From: Seonamhaeicola maritimus
GTDB lineage: Bacteria; Bacteroidota; Bacteroidia; Flavobacteriales; Flavobacteriaceae
Length of the DNA: 64,000 bases
Direction of reading: 5' to 3'
NCBI RefSeq assembly: GCF_008056315.1
Contig: NZ_VRKQ01000018.1
Span: 437,273-501,272, forward strand
This document shows positions 1 through 9,029 of this stretch, in pieces. The translations under genes were made by a program, and so were the position numbers. The stretch's first letter is position 1. Each line of letters opens with the position of its first letter. The notes beneath the pieces were generated by a model. It searched no databases and was not told the DNA's origin. It saw only the letters and a program-made list of their open reading frames with translations.

Positions 1-390
1 TATTTCTGCTTCAACAACCACTTCGTTAAGTTGTTCTAAATCTTCTTCAATTGTTATATTACCTAGTTGAATTTTTCCTTTTGCTATTTTAAAATCTTTA
101 ATAGATTTCGTTTTAAATCCAATAAAACTAACTTCTATATAAAAGTTTGAAGCTTCAGTTTCTAGCTTAAAAGTACCATCATCCTGGGTGGTTGTACCGG
201 TTAAATTATTTTTAGTTTCATGCTCAACCAAAATTACAGTCGCGAATGCTACTGGTTGATTGGTTGAAGATTCTAAAACTTTTCCTGTAATACTGATATT
301 TTTACTTTGGCCAAAAAGAGTAAAAAGAGAAAGTAGAAAAAAAATAATAGTTAAGCCAATTGACTTACTATTTTTAAAAACTAAAAGCAT
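1..390 (-). CDS. Outer-membrane receptor-type protein, N-terminus only (carboxypeptidase-like regulatory domain)
   Basis: This is the first 130 codons of a gene that runs off the left edge, read from an ATG at 390-388. The product opens with a hydrophobic signal segment (IIFFLLSLFTLFG, roughly residues 14-27). A CarboxypepD_reg-like beta-sandwich follows (ITGKVLESS, then PVAFATV, then GFKTKSI). It ends in a LNEVVVEA stretch, which in this phylum commonly leads into the plug and barrel of TonB-dependent receptors or a related outer-membrane barrel. The visible part identifies only the regulatory domain; the receptor assignment is inferred. A TATATTTG promoter box lies 21 bases upstream of the start. 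Confidence 0.75.
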   Translation of the reverse strand, partial: MLLVFKNSKSIGLTIIFFLLSLFTLFGQSKNISITGKVLESSTNQPVAFATVILVEHETKNNLTGTTTQDDGTFKLETEASNFYIEVSFIGFKTKSIKDFKIAKGKIQLGNITIEEDLEQLNEVVVEAEI

Positions 391-410
391 ATATTAATTA
401 AATTGAAAAA

Positions 411-418
411 CAAATATA
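411..418 (-). promoter_or_regulatory. Candidate -7 box for the receptor-type gene
   Basis: On the minus strand this reads TATATTTG, a match to the Bacteroidetes -7 consensus TAnnTTTG. It lies 21 bases before the ATG at 390. I found no convincing TTG -33 element at the usual spacing, so this is a moderate call. Confidence 0.4.
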
Positions 419-658
419 AGTAGTGGGGTTTATTTAACTACACATTATAACAAATCATTAAGAAAATAAGTTTAGAATAATTTAGAAATAAAAATCAAAA
501 TAGTAGGATCATTTTCAAATCCTTCACGTATTTTCTGAAAGGCAATACGCATTTGAGGTTCTACTTTTTATAATTATAACAAATTTTAACATTTCATTAA
601 TAAGGGGTTTTGATTTATAATACGTCTTTTATATAAACATAAAAACCTGAAATACAAA

Positions 659-3454
659 ATGAGAAAATTATCAGCTATAATATGCTTATTTTTTAGTTTA
701 AGTATAATAGCGCAAGATTTAAGCGCACCAATCCCGGTAGACCAAAGCATAAAAAAAGGAGTTTTACCAAATGGTCTTACCTATTATATAAAGAGTACAG
801 ATGTAGTAAAAGATGCTGCTAGTTATTATATAATTCAAAATGTAGGTTCTGTCTTAGAAAACGATGACCAACAAGGATTAGCTCACTTTTTAGAGCATAT
901 GGCATTTAATGGAACCGAGAATTTTAAAGGAAAAGGAATCTTAAACACGTTTCAGGAAAAAGGCTTAGTTTTTGGTAGGGATATAAACGCCTACACCGGT
1001 TTTGATGAAACTGTTTACAATATAGACAATGTACCTACAGAGCCAGAACTTATAGACAAAGGATTACTGGTATTACATGATTGGTGTAATTATTTATTGT
1101 TGACCGATGATGAAATAGATGCTGAAAGAGGAGTAATAAAGGAGGAGTGGAGAACACGCCAAAATGGACAAATGAGATTATATCAAACCTCACTTCCAAT
1201 AACATTTAATCATTCAGTATATTCGGATAGATTGCCAATAGGTTTGATGAGAATTGTAGAGAATTTTGAATATAAAGCTTTACGTGATTTTTATCATGAT
1301 TGGTACCGTACAGACTTACAGGCTATTGCTATTGTTGGAGATATTAATGTTAACGAAATTGAAAGCAAAATAAAAAATCTATTCTCTATAATTCCAGCTA
1401 TAGAAAACCCCAGGGAGCGTTTTATTGTTGAAGTTCCTGAAAATAGCGAGATGCTTTATAGCTTAGGAATGGATAAAGAAATTTCTACATCTATGTTAGA
1501 TTTTGGGATTCGTCATAAAAAATCATTAAAAGATCAAACGGTAGAAGATTTAAAAGCATCGCTTTTAGAATCTATGGCTACTCAAATGCTGTCTGCAAGA
1601 ATTAATGAAGAAGCTCAAAAACCAGATGCATCGTTTTTGGGAGCTAGAGCAGGTTACAGATCTATGGCAAGAGCTAATAATGCTTTTGGAATAAGAATTG
1701 CCCCTAAACCAGGGCAACAACAGCAAGCTTTTGCAGCTGTATTAACTGAAGTGGTAAGAGCTGTTAAGTTTGGCTATACATCATCAGAAATTAATAGAAC
1801 TATTAAGGAGTTTTCAAATTATTATGAAACTCAAATAGCTAAGAAAGATGATAAAAGACATGGTTCAATAATTAATCTTATTAAAGATGATTATCTAAAC
1901 AATAAGACTATTGCAGATATTGCAAAGGAATATGAAATTACTAAACAATTATTTGAGTCATTCACTCCAGAAGCTTTACATAATACCATTAAAAGATTGT
2001 ATTCTAAAAATAACCGATACCTTAATGTAACTGGTGTTGAAGGTAAAAACAACTTAACCGAAGCCCAGGCTAAGGAAATTATTCAATTGGTTGAAAATGA
2101 TCCAAAAATCACGGCTTATACAGAAGCTTTTGATGGTAAAACATTAATTTCTGGCTTAACCATTAACGAAGGAAGTATTGTTAAAACTGAAAACAATGCT
2201 GACTTGGGCTCAACAACTTATACCCTAAGTAATGGCATTAAAGTACATTACAAATTTGTTGATAAGCAGAAAAATACGGTAGCTTTTAATGCAATTAGTT
2301 ATGGAGGAAATTCGTTAATAAGTGATGAAGATTTGCCTTCAGCTAATTTGTTGGGAAACATAATTCAAATGTCTGGATTAGGAGATTACTCAGCAACAGA
2401 ATTACCTAAAGTTTTAGCGGGTAAAACGGCTACTATGTCTCCAAGTTTAGGAGAAACTACAGAAAACTTAAAAGGGTCTTCTACAACTAAAGATGTAGAA
2501 ACCATGTTACAATTGGTTCACTTATACTTTGAAAAACCTCGTTTTGATGAACAAGCATTTCAGGTATTACAAGGAGGGATTAATAATTATTTAATAAGAA
2601 GAAACAAAGACATTGGTGAGCAAATGAAGGATGGTATCACTACTACCTTATATGGTAACGACAACCCAAGAAAGCGTGTTTTTAACCAAGATTTTGTGAA
2701 TGATGTTACTTTTGATAAAATGAAATCTGTGTATTTAAGCAGATTCGATAATCCAGCTGATTTCGAATATTTCATAGTAGGTGATGTTAAAGCAGAACAG
2801 TTAGAACCGTTATTATCAATGTATATTGCTAGTTTACCAACAACTACTGGTACTGAAACCTATAAAGATGTAACCCAATCTTGGGCTAGTGATAAGGTAG
2901 ATGAAGACGTTTTCCTTAAAATGGAAGATCCTAAAACTAATGTGAATATATCTTTCAAAATAGCTAATGATTATACTGTAAAAAATAGGTTTGTTACTCA
3001 AGCTTTAGGCGCTATTATGCAATTAAGATTACAGGAAACACTCCGTGAAGAAGAAGGTGGTGTGTATAGTCCAAGAGCCCAAGCTTTTTTAACAAAAGAA
3101 CCTAAAGCCTTATCATATATGTCAATTAGTTTTGATTGTAACCCTGATTTGGCTGAAAAACTTATTGCTATTGTTCATAATGAATTAACTAAAATGTCTA
3201 ATGGAGAAATAAAGCAAGATGATTTAGATAAAACACTTACTAGCTATAAGAAATCTAGAGAACAATCTAAGAGCAATAATAGTTATGATATGGCCTTGTT
3301 AACCACTTTTTATAGGGATGGTTACAATATGAATGATGCTAATAATTTTGAAGATGTTGTAAACAATATTATTATAAAAGACATTCAAGCTTTAGCAAAA
3401 AAGTTACAGGTAAAAGGAAAATCGTTTGAAATAGTATTTAAACCAGCAAAATAA
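659..3454 (+). CDS. M16 family (insulinase/pitrilysin-like) zinc metallopeptidase
   Basis: The 931-residue product begins with a signal peptide (cleavage likely after IIAQ, near residue 19), so it acts in the periplasm or outer envelope. The inverted zinc motif HFLEH is at 76-80, with the third ligand most likely E156 in DAERGVIKEE. A second M16-type half follows from about residue 510, without an HxxEH motif, as expected for a two-domain M16 enzyme in one chain. The family cleaves short unfolded peptides in a closed chamber; the substrate here is unknown. The gene is transcribed alone and is followed by a strong hairpin terminator. Confidence 0.9.
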   Translation: MRKLSAIICLFFSLSIIAQDLSAPIPVDQSIKKGVLPNGLTYYIKSTDVVKDAASYYIIQNVGSVLENDDQQGLAHFLEHMAFNGTENFKGKGILNTFQEKGLVFGRDINAYTGFDETVYNIDNVPTEPELIDKGLLVLHDWCNYLLLTDDEIDAERGVIKEEWRTRQNGQMRLYQTSLPITFNHSVYSDRLPIGLMRIVENFEYKALRDFYHDWYRTDLQAIAIVGDINVNEIESKIKNLFSIIPAIENPRERFIVEVPENSEMLYSLGMDKEISTSMLDFGIRHKKSLKDQTVEDLKASLLESMATQMLSARINEEAQKPDASFLGARAGYRSMARANNAFGIRIAPKPGQQQQAFAAVLTEVVRAVKFGYTSSEINRTIKEFSNYYETQIAKKDDKRHGSIINLIKDDYLNNKTIADIAKEYEITKQLFESFTPEALHNTIKRLYSKNNRYLNVTGVEGKNNLTEAQAKEIIQLVENDPKITAYTEAFDGKTLISGLTINEGSIVKTENNADLGSTTYTLSNGIKVHYKFVDKQKNTVAFNAISYGGNSLISDEDLPSANLLGNIIQMSGLGDYSATELPKVLAGKTATMSPSLGETTENLKGSSTTKDVETMLQLVHLYFEKPRFDEQAFQVLQGGINNYLIRRNKDIGEQMKDGITTTLYGNDNPRKRVFNQDFVNDVTFDKMKSVYLSRFDNPADFEYFIVGDVKAEQLEPLLSMYIASLPTTTGTETYKDVTQSWASDKVDEDVFLKMEDPKTNVNISFKIANDYTVKNRFVTQALGAIMQLRLQETLREEEGGVYSPRAQAFLTKEPKALSYMSISFDCNPDLAEKLIAIVHNELTKMSNGEIKQDDLDKTLTSYKKSREQSKSNNSYDMALLTTFYRDGYNMNDANNFEDVVNNIIIKDIQALAKKLQVKGKSFEIVFKPAK

Positions 3455-3548
3455 AATTTAAAATGAAACAAAATCATCTTTCTTCTTACATTTGTTTTAG
3501 TGTAATTTTTTGAGTTAGTCAGTCAATAAGTTTATAAGAAAGATGATA

Positions 3549-3578
3549 AAAAGGGCTATTGCTCAATAGCCCTTTTTT
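3549..3578 (+). terminator. Rho-independent terminator after the M16 peptidase gene
   Basis: A perfect 12-bp stem (AAAAGGGCTATT with AATAGCCCTTTT) closes a GCTC tetraloop and runs directly into six T residues. It lies 95 bases after the stop codon. Its symmetry would let it work in both directions, but the only nearby upstream gene is on the plus strand. Confidence 0.85.
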
Positions 3579-3602
3579 AAATAGAAATATCAATAAATAA
3601 TT

Positions 3603-4049
3603 ATGAAAAAGTTATTAGTAATATTAGTTTTAACCATTAACACAAATGGTTTTGCTCAAATATTAGATCCGGTAAAATGGTCAACTAGTGTGAATAAAAT
3701 TTCAGACACTGAATATGAATTGGTGGCAACTGCTACAATTGAAGACAAGTGGCATTTATATTCACAAACTGTACCTGAAGGTGGTCCTATAGCAACTAGT
3801 TTTACTTTTGAAGGAAACGGTAATTATCTTAAAAAAGGCAATACTAAAGAGGAAGCAGGACATACCGTAGATGATCCCATCTTTGGAATGAAAATAAAGT
3901 TTTTCGAAAATAAAGCTTCTTTTAAACAAAGAATCAAATTAAGAGGTAAGTCACCGTTTGATATATCTGGCGCTGTAGAGTTCATGGTATGTGATGATAC
4001 ACGTTGTTTACCACCAACCGAAAAAGAACTAACTTTTAGCATTAAATAA
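3603..4049 (+). CDS. Free-standing DsbD-alpha-like periplasmic domain protein
   Basis: This 148-residue protein has a signal peptide (ends near NGFAQ, residue 19). The rest closely resembles the N-terminal domain of the DsbD encoded 26 bases downstream: both share PVKW/PIKWATS-type openings, a WHLYSQ motif and a C-x4-C pair (C130 and C135 here; C132 and C137 in DsbD). In DsbD this domain receives electrons from the membrane core and passes them to periplasmic oxidised proteins. The free copy could be an extra reductant shuttle or a specialised acceptor; that role is inferred. Close spacing suggests co-transcription with dsbD and an origin by tandem duplication. Confidence 0.8.
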   Translation: MKKLLVILVLTINTNGFAQILDPVKWSTSVNKISDTEYELVATATIEDKWHLYSQTVPEGGPIATSFTFEGNGNYLKKGNTKEEAGHTVDDPIFGMKIKFFENKASFKQRIKLRGKSPFDISGAVEFMVCDDTRCLPPTEKELTFSIK

Positions 4050-4075
4050 ATTGAGATTCAATTAAACTAACCATT

Positions 4076-6061
4076 ATGAAAAAAATCATTTTTTTAATAA
4101 CGTTATTCTGTATTACCATTGGTAACTCTCAGATATATGATCCAATTAAATGGGCAACTTCTGTAGAAAAAGTATCAGATACAGAGTATAAATTAATCAC
4201 TAAAGCAGCCATAGAACCTGGGTGGCATTTGTATTCTCAGAATGTTCCAGATGGAGGTCCAATTGCGACAACATTTACTTATGATGATGCTAATGGAGCG
4301 TTTAAATTAAAAGGAAATACCACTGAAGAAGAAGGACATACTGAGTATACTGAGCTTTTTGGTGATGGAATGGATATTAAGTCTTTCGATATTAGTGCCA
4401 AATTTGAACAGTTGATTGAAGTTGTTGGTGATGAAAATACGCTTACAGCTTTTGTTGAATTTCAAACTTGTGATGATGTAAAGTGTTTAATGCCAAAAGA
4501 GGTTGAATTGACATTCAATTTAGGAGGTAAAGATCAAAAAACTAGTGATGCTGTTGCTGCAACAACGGCATCTGATTCTAATGATGATTCAGGGAATTCA
4601 GGATCTGCTCCAGGAAAATCAAAAAGAGGACTGTTTGCTTTGTTTTTTATCGCATTTTTATCGGGGTTTGCAGCATTATTAACACCATGTGTATTTCCCA
4701 TGATACCTTTAACTGTTAGCTTCTTTACTAAACAAAGTCAGAATAAAGCACAAGGTATAAGAAATGCTATTTTTTATGGAGTTTCTATTGTTGTTATATA
4801 CGTTCTATTAGGTGTTGCTGTATCTGCCATTTTTGGACCAGCGGCAATGAATGCTCTTGCGTCAAATGTTTGGTTCAACTTAATTTTCTTCTTGATTTTA
4901 ATCATTTTCGCAGTATCATTCTTAGGTGCTTTTGAAATAACGTTACCACAATCTTGGGCAAATAAAGTAGATGCTCAATCAAACAGAAGTGGTTTAGTAG
5001 GTATATTTTTTATGGCTTTAGCATTAGCCATTGTATCATTCTCATGTACTGGCCCTATTGTGGGAACCATTTTAGTTGAAGCTGCCTCTGGTGGTGATAA
5101 AGTTGGACCCATTATTGGTATGTTAGGTTTTTCATTAGCAATTGCATTACCATTTGGTTTATTTGCAGCATTCCCAGGATGGATGAACTCTCTACCAAAA
5201 TCTGGAGGATGGTTAAACACGGTAAAAGTTGTTTTAGGTTTCTTAGAATTGGCATTAGCGTTTAAATTCTTATCTACGGCAGACCTTGTACTTCAATTGC
5301 ATATTTTTGAAAGAGAGATTTTCTTAGCAATCTGGATTGCAGTTTTTGGGGCTTTGGCATTTTATTTATTCGGAAAAATTCAATTGCCACATGACTCACC
5401 GTTAACTCATATTTCTGTTGGAAGATTAAGTTTAGGGCTCTTAGTTTTAGCTTTTACCATTTATTTGATTCCTGGGCTTTGGGGAGCACCACTAAAACTA
5501 ATTAGTGGTTTCCCGCCACCATTAAATTATAGCGAATCTCCACATGGGGTTGGATATACTAAATTAGGGTCTGGAGGAGTATCAGCTCATGAAGGATTGC
5601 CTGAAGATGCGCATTATGGTGTTCATGATATTGTTATGTTCCATGACTATGAGAAAGGGTTGGCGTATGCTAAAAAAGTAGGTAAGCCTGCTCTTTTAGA
5701 CTTTACAGGGTGGTCTTGTGTGAATTGTAGAAAAATGGAAGAATATGTTTGGTCAGCTCCAAAAGTTCTAGAATTACTTAAAAAGGAGTATGTAATGATT
5801 TCTCTTTATGTAGATGAGAAGCGTAAGCCTTATGAAAGTGAACAAGGAATATCAGAGTATTTATATCCAGGAAAACCATTTAAAAAGATAGGAGATAAAT
5901 GGGCAGAATTACAAATTATGCGCTACAAATCTAATGCCCAACCACTTTACGTACTAATGGATCATAACGAAGAAAATTTGCTGGATCCTGTTGCTTATAC
6001 ACCAGATGTTGATGAGTATTATACTTGGTTAAAAGGAGGTGTTTCAAAATTTAAAAAATAG
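4076..6061 (+). CDS. dsbD: Thiol:disulfide interchange protein DsbD
   Basis: DsbD moves reducing power from cytoplasmic thioredoxin across the inner membrane to periplasmic disulfide and cytochrome-maturation pathways. All three redox modules are visible in the 661 residues. They are a signal peptide plus alpha domain (C132 and C137); a multi-pass membrane core from about 185 to 475 with C205 in TPCVFPMIP and C324 in FSCTGPIVG; and a C-terminal thioredoxin fold with CVNC at 548-551. A linker rich in D, S, A and T (about 150-180) joins the alpha domain to the core. It lies downstream of the free-standing alpha domain and is followed by a hairpin. Confidence 0.93.
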   Translation: MKKIIFLITLFCITIGNSQIYDPIKWATSVEKVSDTEYKLITKAAIEPGWHLYSQNVPDGGPIATTFTYDDANGAFKLKGNTTEEEGHTEYTELFGDGMDIKSFDISAKFEQLIEVVGDENTLTAFVEFQTCDDVKCLMPKEVELTFNLGGKDQKTSDAVAATTASDSNDDSGNSGSAPGKSKRGLFALFFIAFLSGFAALLTPCVFPMIPLTVSFFTKQSQNKAQGIRNAIFYGVSIVVIYVLLGVAVSAIFGPAAMNALASNVWFNLIFFLILIIFAVSFLGAFEITLPQSWANKVDAQSNRSGLVGIFFMALALAIVSFSCTGPIVGTILVEAASGGDKVGPIIGMLGFSLAIALPFGLFAAFPGWMNSLPKSGGWLNTVKVVLGFLELALAFKFLSTADLVLQLHIFEREIFLAIWIAVFGALAFYLFGKIQLPHDSPLTHISVGRLSLGLLVLAFTIYLIPGLWGAPLKLISGFPPPLNYSESPHGVGYTKLGSGGVSAHEGLPEDAHYGVHDIVMFHDYEKGLAYAKKVGKPALLDFTGWSCVNCRKMEEYVWSAPKVLELLKKEYVMISLYVDEKRKPYESEQGISEYLYPGKPFKKIGDKWAELQIMRYKSNAQPLYVLMDHNEENLLDPVAYTPDVDEYYTWLKGGVSKFKK

Positions 6062-6096
6062 TTTTTTAAATAAAAGGTTTTTGTTTTAGTGTAAAG

Positions 6097-6136
6097 AATC
6101 ACCTTGGTTAGATATTTTACCAAGGTGATTGTTTCT
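6097..6136 (+). terminator. Hairpin terminator after dsbD
   Basis: A perfect 12-bp inverted repeat (AATCACCTTGGT with ACCAAGGTGATT) encloses a 10-base loop and is followed by a weak T-rich tail (GTTTCTT). It sits between dsbD and the aminotransferase gene. It covers the TTG at 6129 that would start the longest open frame of the next gene, which argues against that start. Confidence 0.65.
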
Positions 6137-6149
6137 TAAAAGTTATATT

Positions 6150-7673
6150 ATGAATACATTTTCTCAAAGTATAAAGAAAGTATTTGGTTCTAAACCTCAA
6201 AGTAATTCAAACCTAGAGGAATATTTCAGTGCTTTCAGAGAAAACACGGTTGGTGTAGATGAATATTTCAATTCTCCTTACGGTAGAAAAAAAGTAATTT
6301 ATGCCGATTGGACAGCTAGTGGAAGACTTTACCTCCCTATTGAGGAAAAGATTTTAAATGAGATGGGGCCTTATGTAGCCAATACACATACTGAAACATC
6401 AACAACAGGTGCCGTCATGACATTGGCTTATCACGAGGCTAGAAATATTATTAAAAAGCACGTAAATGCATCCAAAGACGATGTACTTATTACAGTTGGT
6501 ACAGGAATGACAGGTGCCATAAATAAGTTTCAACGTATTCTAGGTATTAAACTTAACGAAAACTTAAAGGATAACACAGAGGTTCCAGAAGAAAAAAGAC
6601 CCATTATCTTTGTGTCTCATATGGAGCATCATTCTAACCAAACGTCTTGGTTAGAAACCATTGCCAGAGTAGAAGTTATCCCTTCAAATGATAAAGGTTT
6701 ACCGTGTTCTGAAAATTTAAAAAAGTTAATAGAAAAGCATAAAGATTGCCCTATTAAAATTGCAGCAATAACAGGATGTTCTAATGTAACAGGTATTAGA
6801 ACAAATTACAGCGAAGTGGCAAGTATTATGCACCAAAATAACGGATTGTGTTTTGTTGATTTTGCATGTTCTGCACCATACGTTGACATTAATATGCATC
6901 CAGCAAATGAATACGAGTATTTAGATGCCGTCACTTTTTCTCCTCATAAATTTTTAGGAGGACCAGGATCATCAGGAGTATTAATTTTCAATAAAAAGCT
7001 TTATAAAAATTTAGTGCCTGATAACCCAGGTGGAGGAACAGTTAGTTATACCAATCCTTGGGGAGATCATGATTATATTGATGATATTGAAACTAGAGAA
7101 GATGGAGGGACTCCAGGGTTTTTACAAGCCATTAAAATAGCGCTTTCCATTCAGTTGAAAGAAAAAATGGGAGTTCAAAATATTTTGGATAGAGAACATG
7201 AGTTAAATGAGGTTATATTTAAAAAGCTCTCTAAAATTGATAACCTACAAATACTTGCTCCAAAACATATGGATAGGTTGGGAGTATTTTCGTTTTATAT
7301 TGATGATGCTCATTATAATTTGGTGGTTAAATTATTAAATGATCGATTTGGAGTTCAAACTAGAGGTGGTTGTTCATGTGCTGGTACTTATGGGCATTAT
7401 CTGTTAAATGTTGATGAGCCCACTTCAAAAGCCATAGAAAAGGAGATTTTAGATGGTTGTTTAATTGAAAGACCAGGGTGGATTCGTATGTCCATTCATC
7501 CAACCATGACTAATGATGAAATTAATTTTATTTGCGATTCTATTAAAGAAGTAGCTGAAAACTTCAAAGAATGGGGTGAAGATTATGAATATAACTCATT
7601 AAAGAATGAGTTTGTTCATAAAGGGAACCAAATTATAGAAAAGGAAATTACTAAGAATTGGTTTAATCTTTAG
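6150..7673 (+). CDS. PLP-dependent class V aminotransferase / cysteine desulfurase-like enzyme
   Basis: The 507-residue product has the fold-type I signature of class V aminotransferases. It shows a PLP-contacting MEHHSNQTSW segment, FVDFACSAPY with the aspartate that pairs with the pyridine ring, and SPHKFLGGPGSS with the Schiff-base lysine at about 267. GGCSCAGTYGHY near the C-terminus places a cysteine where desulfurases carry theirs. It is longer than typical IscS or SufS (about 400), with extra N-terminal residues and internal insertions. No iron-sulfur assembly genes are adjacent, so the substrate is open. I chose the ATG at 6150; an upstream TTG lies inside the preceding hairpin. The next gene is convergent. 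Confidence 0.82.
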   Translation: MNTFSQSIKKVFGSKPQSNSNLEEYFSAFRENTVGVDEYFNSPYGRKKVIYADWTASGRLYLPIEEKILNEMGPYVANTHTETSTTGAVMTLAYHEARNIIKKHVNASKDDVLITVGTGMTGAINKFQRILGIKLNENLKDNTEVPEEKRPIIFVSHMEHHSNQTSWLETIARVEVIPSNDKGLPCSENLKKLIEKHKDCPIKIAAITGCSNVTGIRTNYSEVASIMHQNNGLCFVDFACSAPYVDINMHPANEYEYLDAVTFSPHKFLGGPGSSGVLIFNKKLYKNLVPDNPGGGTVSYTNPWGDHDYIDDIETREDGGTPGFLQAIKIALSIQLKEKMGVQNILDREHELNEVIFKKLSKIDNLQILAPKHMDRLGVFSFYIDDAHYNLVVKLLNDRFGVQTRGGCSCAGTYGHYLLNVDEPTSKAIEKEILDGCLIERPGWIRMSIHPTMTNDEINFICDSIKEVAENFKEWGEDYEYNSLKNEFVHKGNQIIEKEITKNWFNL

Positions 7674-7683
7674 AGCATATTTA

Positions 7684-8715
7684 TTATTCTACAATCTCAA
7701 TTTCGAATACTTTATCCCAACGTTTTCCAGTAACAAAAACGGTTTTGGTTTCTGGATTGTAGGCTATACCATTTAAAACATCAAGTTTTTCGTGCTGAGT
7801 AACCAAGTCTTTTAATGGTGTAAAGTCAACTACTCCAATTACACCACCATTTTGCGGGTTAATTATAGCTACACCATTTTTTTGATACCGGTTAGCATAT
7901 ATCTTGCCATCAATCCATTCCATTTCATTAATCTGCGATATTTTACCTTTATTAGTACATACTTGAATATAACTTTCTTCAACCAAAGTTTCTGGATTTA
8001 GGAGCCATATCTTTTCAGAACCATCGCTTTTATAAATGACATTATCATGATTACATAAGCCCCAACCTTCTTTACTATTGCCATACTTAAAACTGCTTGT
8101 TTTTTCAAGAGTTTCAACATCATAAACAAAACCTATTCCTTCTTTCCATGTTAGTTGAAACACCTTATTGTTTAAAATGGTTAGTCCTTCACCAAAATAC
8201 TCATCTGCCAGTTTAATATTCTTTAAAACTTCACCAGTTTTATAATTTATCTTTCTAAGCTTAGATTCTTTGTATTGTCCTGTACTTTCATATAAATAGC
8301 CATTATGAAATTCAATACCTTGAGTATAGGAAGTAATATCATGAGGATACTCGTTAATGATTTTATAAGAAAAGATTTTAGGTGCAATACTATTAAGAAT
8401 AGTAACTGCAGAGGTTATAGTTTCTACTTCATTATCAAAATATACTTTGGCCTCAATAGTTTGTTTCCCTAGCTTAAAACTATTTAAGGCAGTGTTCTCC
8501 TTAATTCTGTTATTGTTTAATGTGTATGCTACAGAGTCTATAGTATGGTTCTTTTTGTTGATTAAAGAGAGTTTTAAAGTATTATTATTACTTATATTTC
8601 CTTTTTCAGCATTTGTTTGAAGGATAAAATCATTTTTTTTCTTCCCGGAATTGGACCCGCAAGAAATTATAAAACCACTTAAAAATATGATTAAGAGATA
8701 CTTGAATGTAGGCAT
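7684..8715 (-). CDS. Glutaminyl-peptide cyclotransferase lipoprotein (plant/bacterial beta-propeller type)
   Basis: The 343-residue product starts with a lipoprotein signal (FLSGFIISCGSN, lipid cysteine at 19). An Ig-like stretch covers about 25-105. The rest resembles the beta-propeller glutaminyl cyclases, with recognisable blocks YPHDITSYTQGIEF, YESTGQYKES, YFGEGLTIL, YDVETLEK and the C-terminal LNGIAYNPETKTVFVTGK. These enzymes convert N-terminal glutamine to pyroglutamate, a common modification of exported Bacteroidota proteins whose signal peptide is cut just before Q. A membrane-anchored periplasmic cyclase fits the many 'xxxAQ' or 'xxGQ' signal peptides in this window. It converges on the aminotransferase gene. 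Confidence 0.85.
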   Translation of the reverse strand: MPTFKYLLIIFLSGFIISCGSNSGKKKNDFILQTNAEKGNISNNNTLKLSLINKKNHTIDSVAYTLNNNRIKENTALNSFKLGKQTIEAKVYFDNEVETITSAVTILNSIAPKIFSYKIINEYPHDITSYTQGIEFHNGYLYESTGQYKESKLRKINYKTGEVLKNIKLADEYFGEGLTILNNKVFQLTWKEGIGFVYDVETLEKTSSFKYGNSKEGWGLCNHDNVIYKSDGSEKIWLLNPETLVEESYIQVCTNKGKISQINEMEWIDGKIYANRYQKNGVAIINPQNGGVIGVVDFTPLKDLVTQHEKLDVLNGIAYNPETKTVFVTGKRWDKVFEIEIVE

Positions 8716-8769
8716 GGTATTTTTTTAATTTAAAGCAAGATATTTATTTAAAATCAGTTTAGAAAATCA

Positions 8770-8800
8770 TTGTGAAAATTTTAAAAGGGTTGTATCTTTG
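8770..8800 (+). promoter_or_regulatory. Promoter of the SRP RNA gene
   Basis: TTG at 8770-8772, a 20-base spacer and TATCTTTG at 8793-8800 match the Bacteroidetes sigma consensus closely. Transcription would start a few bases downstream, at the predicted 5' end of the SRP RNA. Confidence 0.75.
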
Positions 8801-8802
8801 CA

Positions 8803-8906
8803 GCCGGCAAGTCCTACACAACCAGCTCCTGTTGAATCCTCCAGGGCGGGAACGCAGCAAAGGTAAATGGTCGTAGCGGTGTGATGTAGGTAGCTTGCCT
8901 TTTTTT
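8803..8906 (+). ncRNA. ffs: Signal recognition particle RNA (4.5S-type, small bacterial form)
   Basis: The RNA is about 104 nt long. It carries the conserved apical region CAGGGCGGGAACGCAGCAAA (8842-8861), equivalent to the SRP54/Ffh-binding loop and asymmetric internal loop of E. coli 4.5S RNA. The closing helices are visible: GGCAAG at 8806-8811 pairs with CTTGCC at 8894-8899, and CCTACA at 8813-8818 pairs with TGTAGG at 8885-8890. A run of seven T residues (8900-8906) ends the gene. It partners with Ffh to bring nascent membrane proteins to FtsY. A protein frame on the opposite strand here is a shadow. Confidence 0.95.
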
Positions 8907-8970
8907 GTACAAAAAACTTAAATCTTGAAAGCGTTGGCGAATCAAGATTTTTTTGTTTATTGTATTCTTG

Positions 8971-8987
8971 TGAGAATGTTATTCTCA
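8971..8987. promoter_or_regulatory. Perfect inverted repeat upstream of the SDR gene (candidate operator)
   Basis: TGAGAAT-GTT-ATTCTCA is a perfect 7-bp dyad with a 3-base centre. It lies 13 bases upstream of a TATTTTTG promoter box (9000-9007), where an operator would overlap the promoter region. It lacks a T-tract, and SRP RNA termination is already explained, so a regulator site is the more likely reading. Confidence 0.4.
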
Positions 8988-8999
8988 TTATTAAAATTG

Positions 9000-9007
9000 T
9001 ATTTTTG
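9000..9007 (+). promoter_or_regulatory. Candidate -7 box for the SDR gene
   Basis: TATTTTTG matches TAnnTTTG and lies 23 bases before the ATG at 9030. I could not place a TTG -33 element at normal spacing; the dyad at 8971-8987 occupies that region. Confidence 0.4.
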
Positions 9008-9029
9008 ATTAATTATTTTTCTTCAGTTT

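Noticed and set aside
6129-6149. TTG start adding 7 residues to the class V aminotransferase
   Set aside because: It lies in the 3' arm of the hairpin that ends the dsbD transcript; the ATG at 6150 is better.
8767-8988. 73-residue minus-strand reading frame
   Set aside because: It covers the SRP RNA gene on the opposite strand; the RNA has full conserved structure, promoter and T-run, so the frame is accidental.
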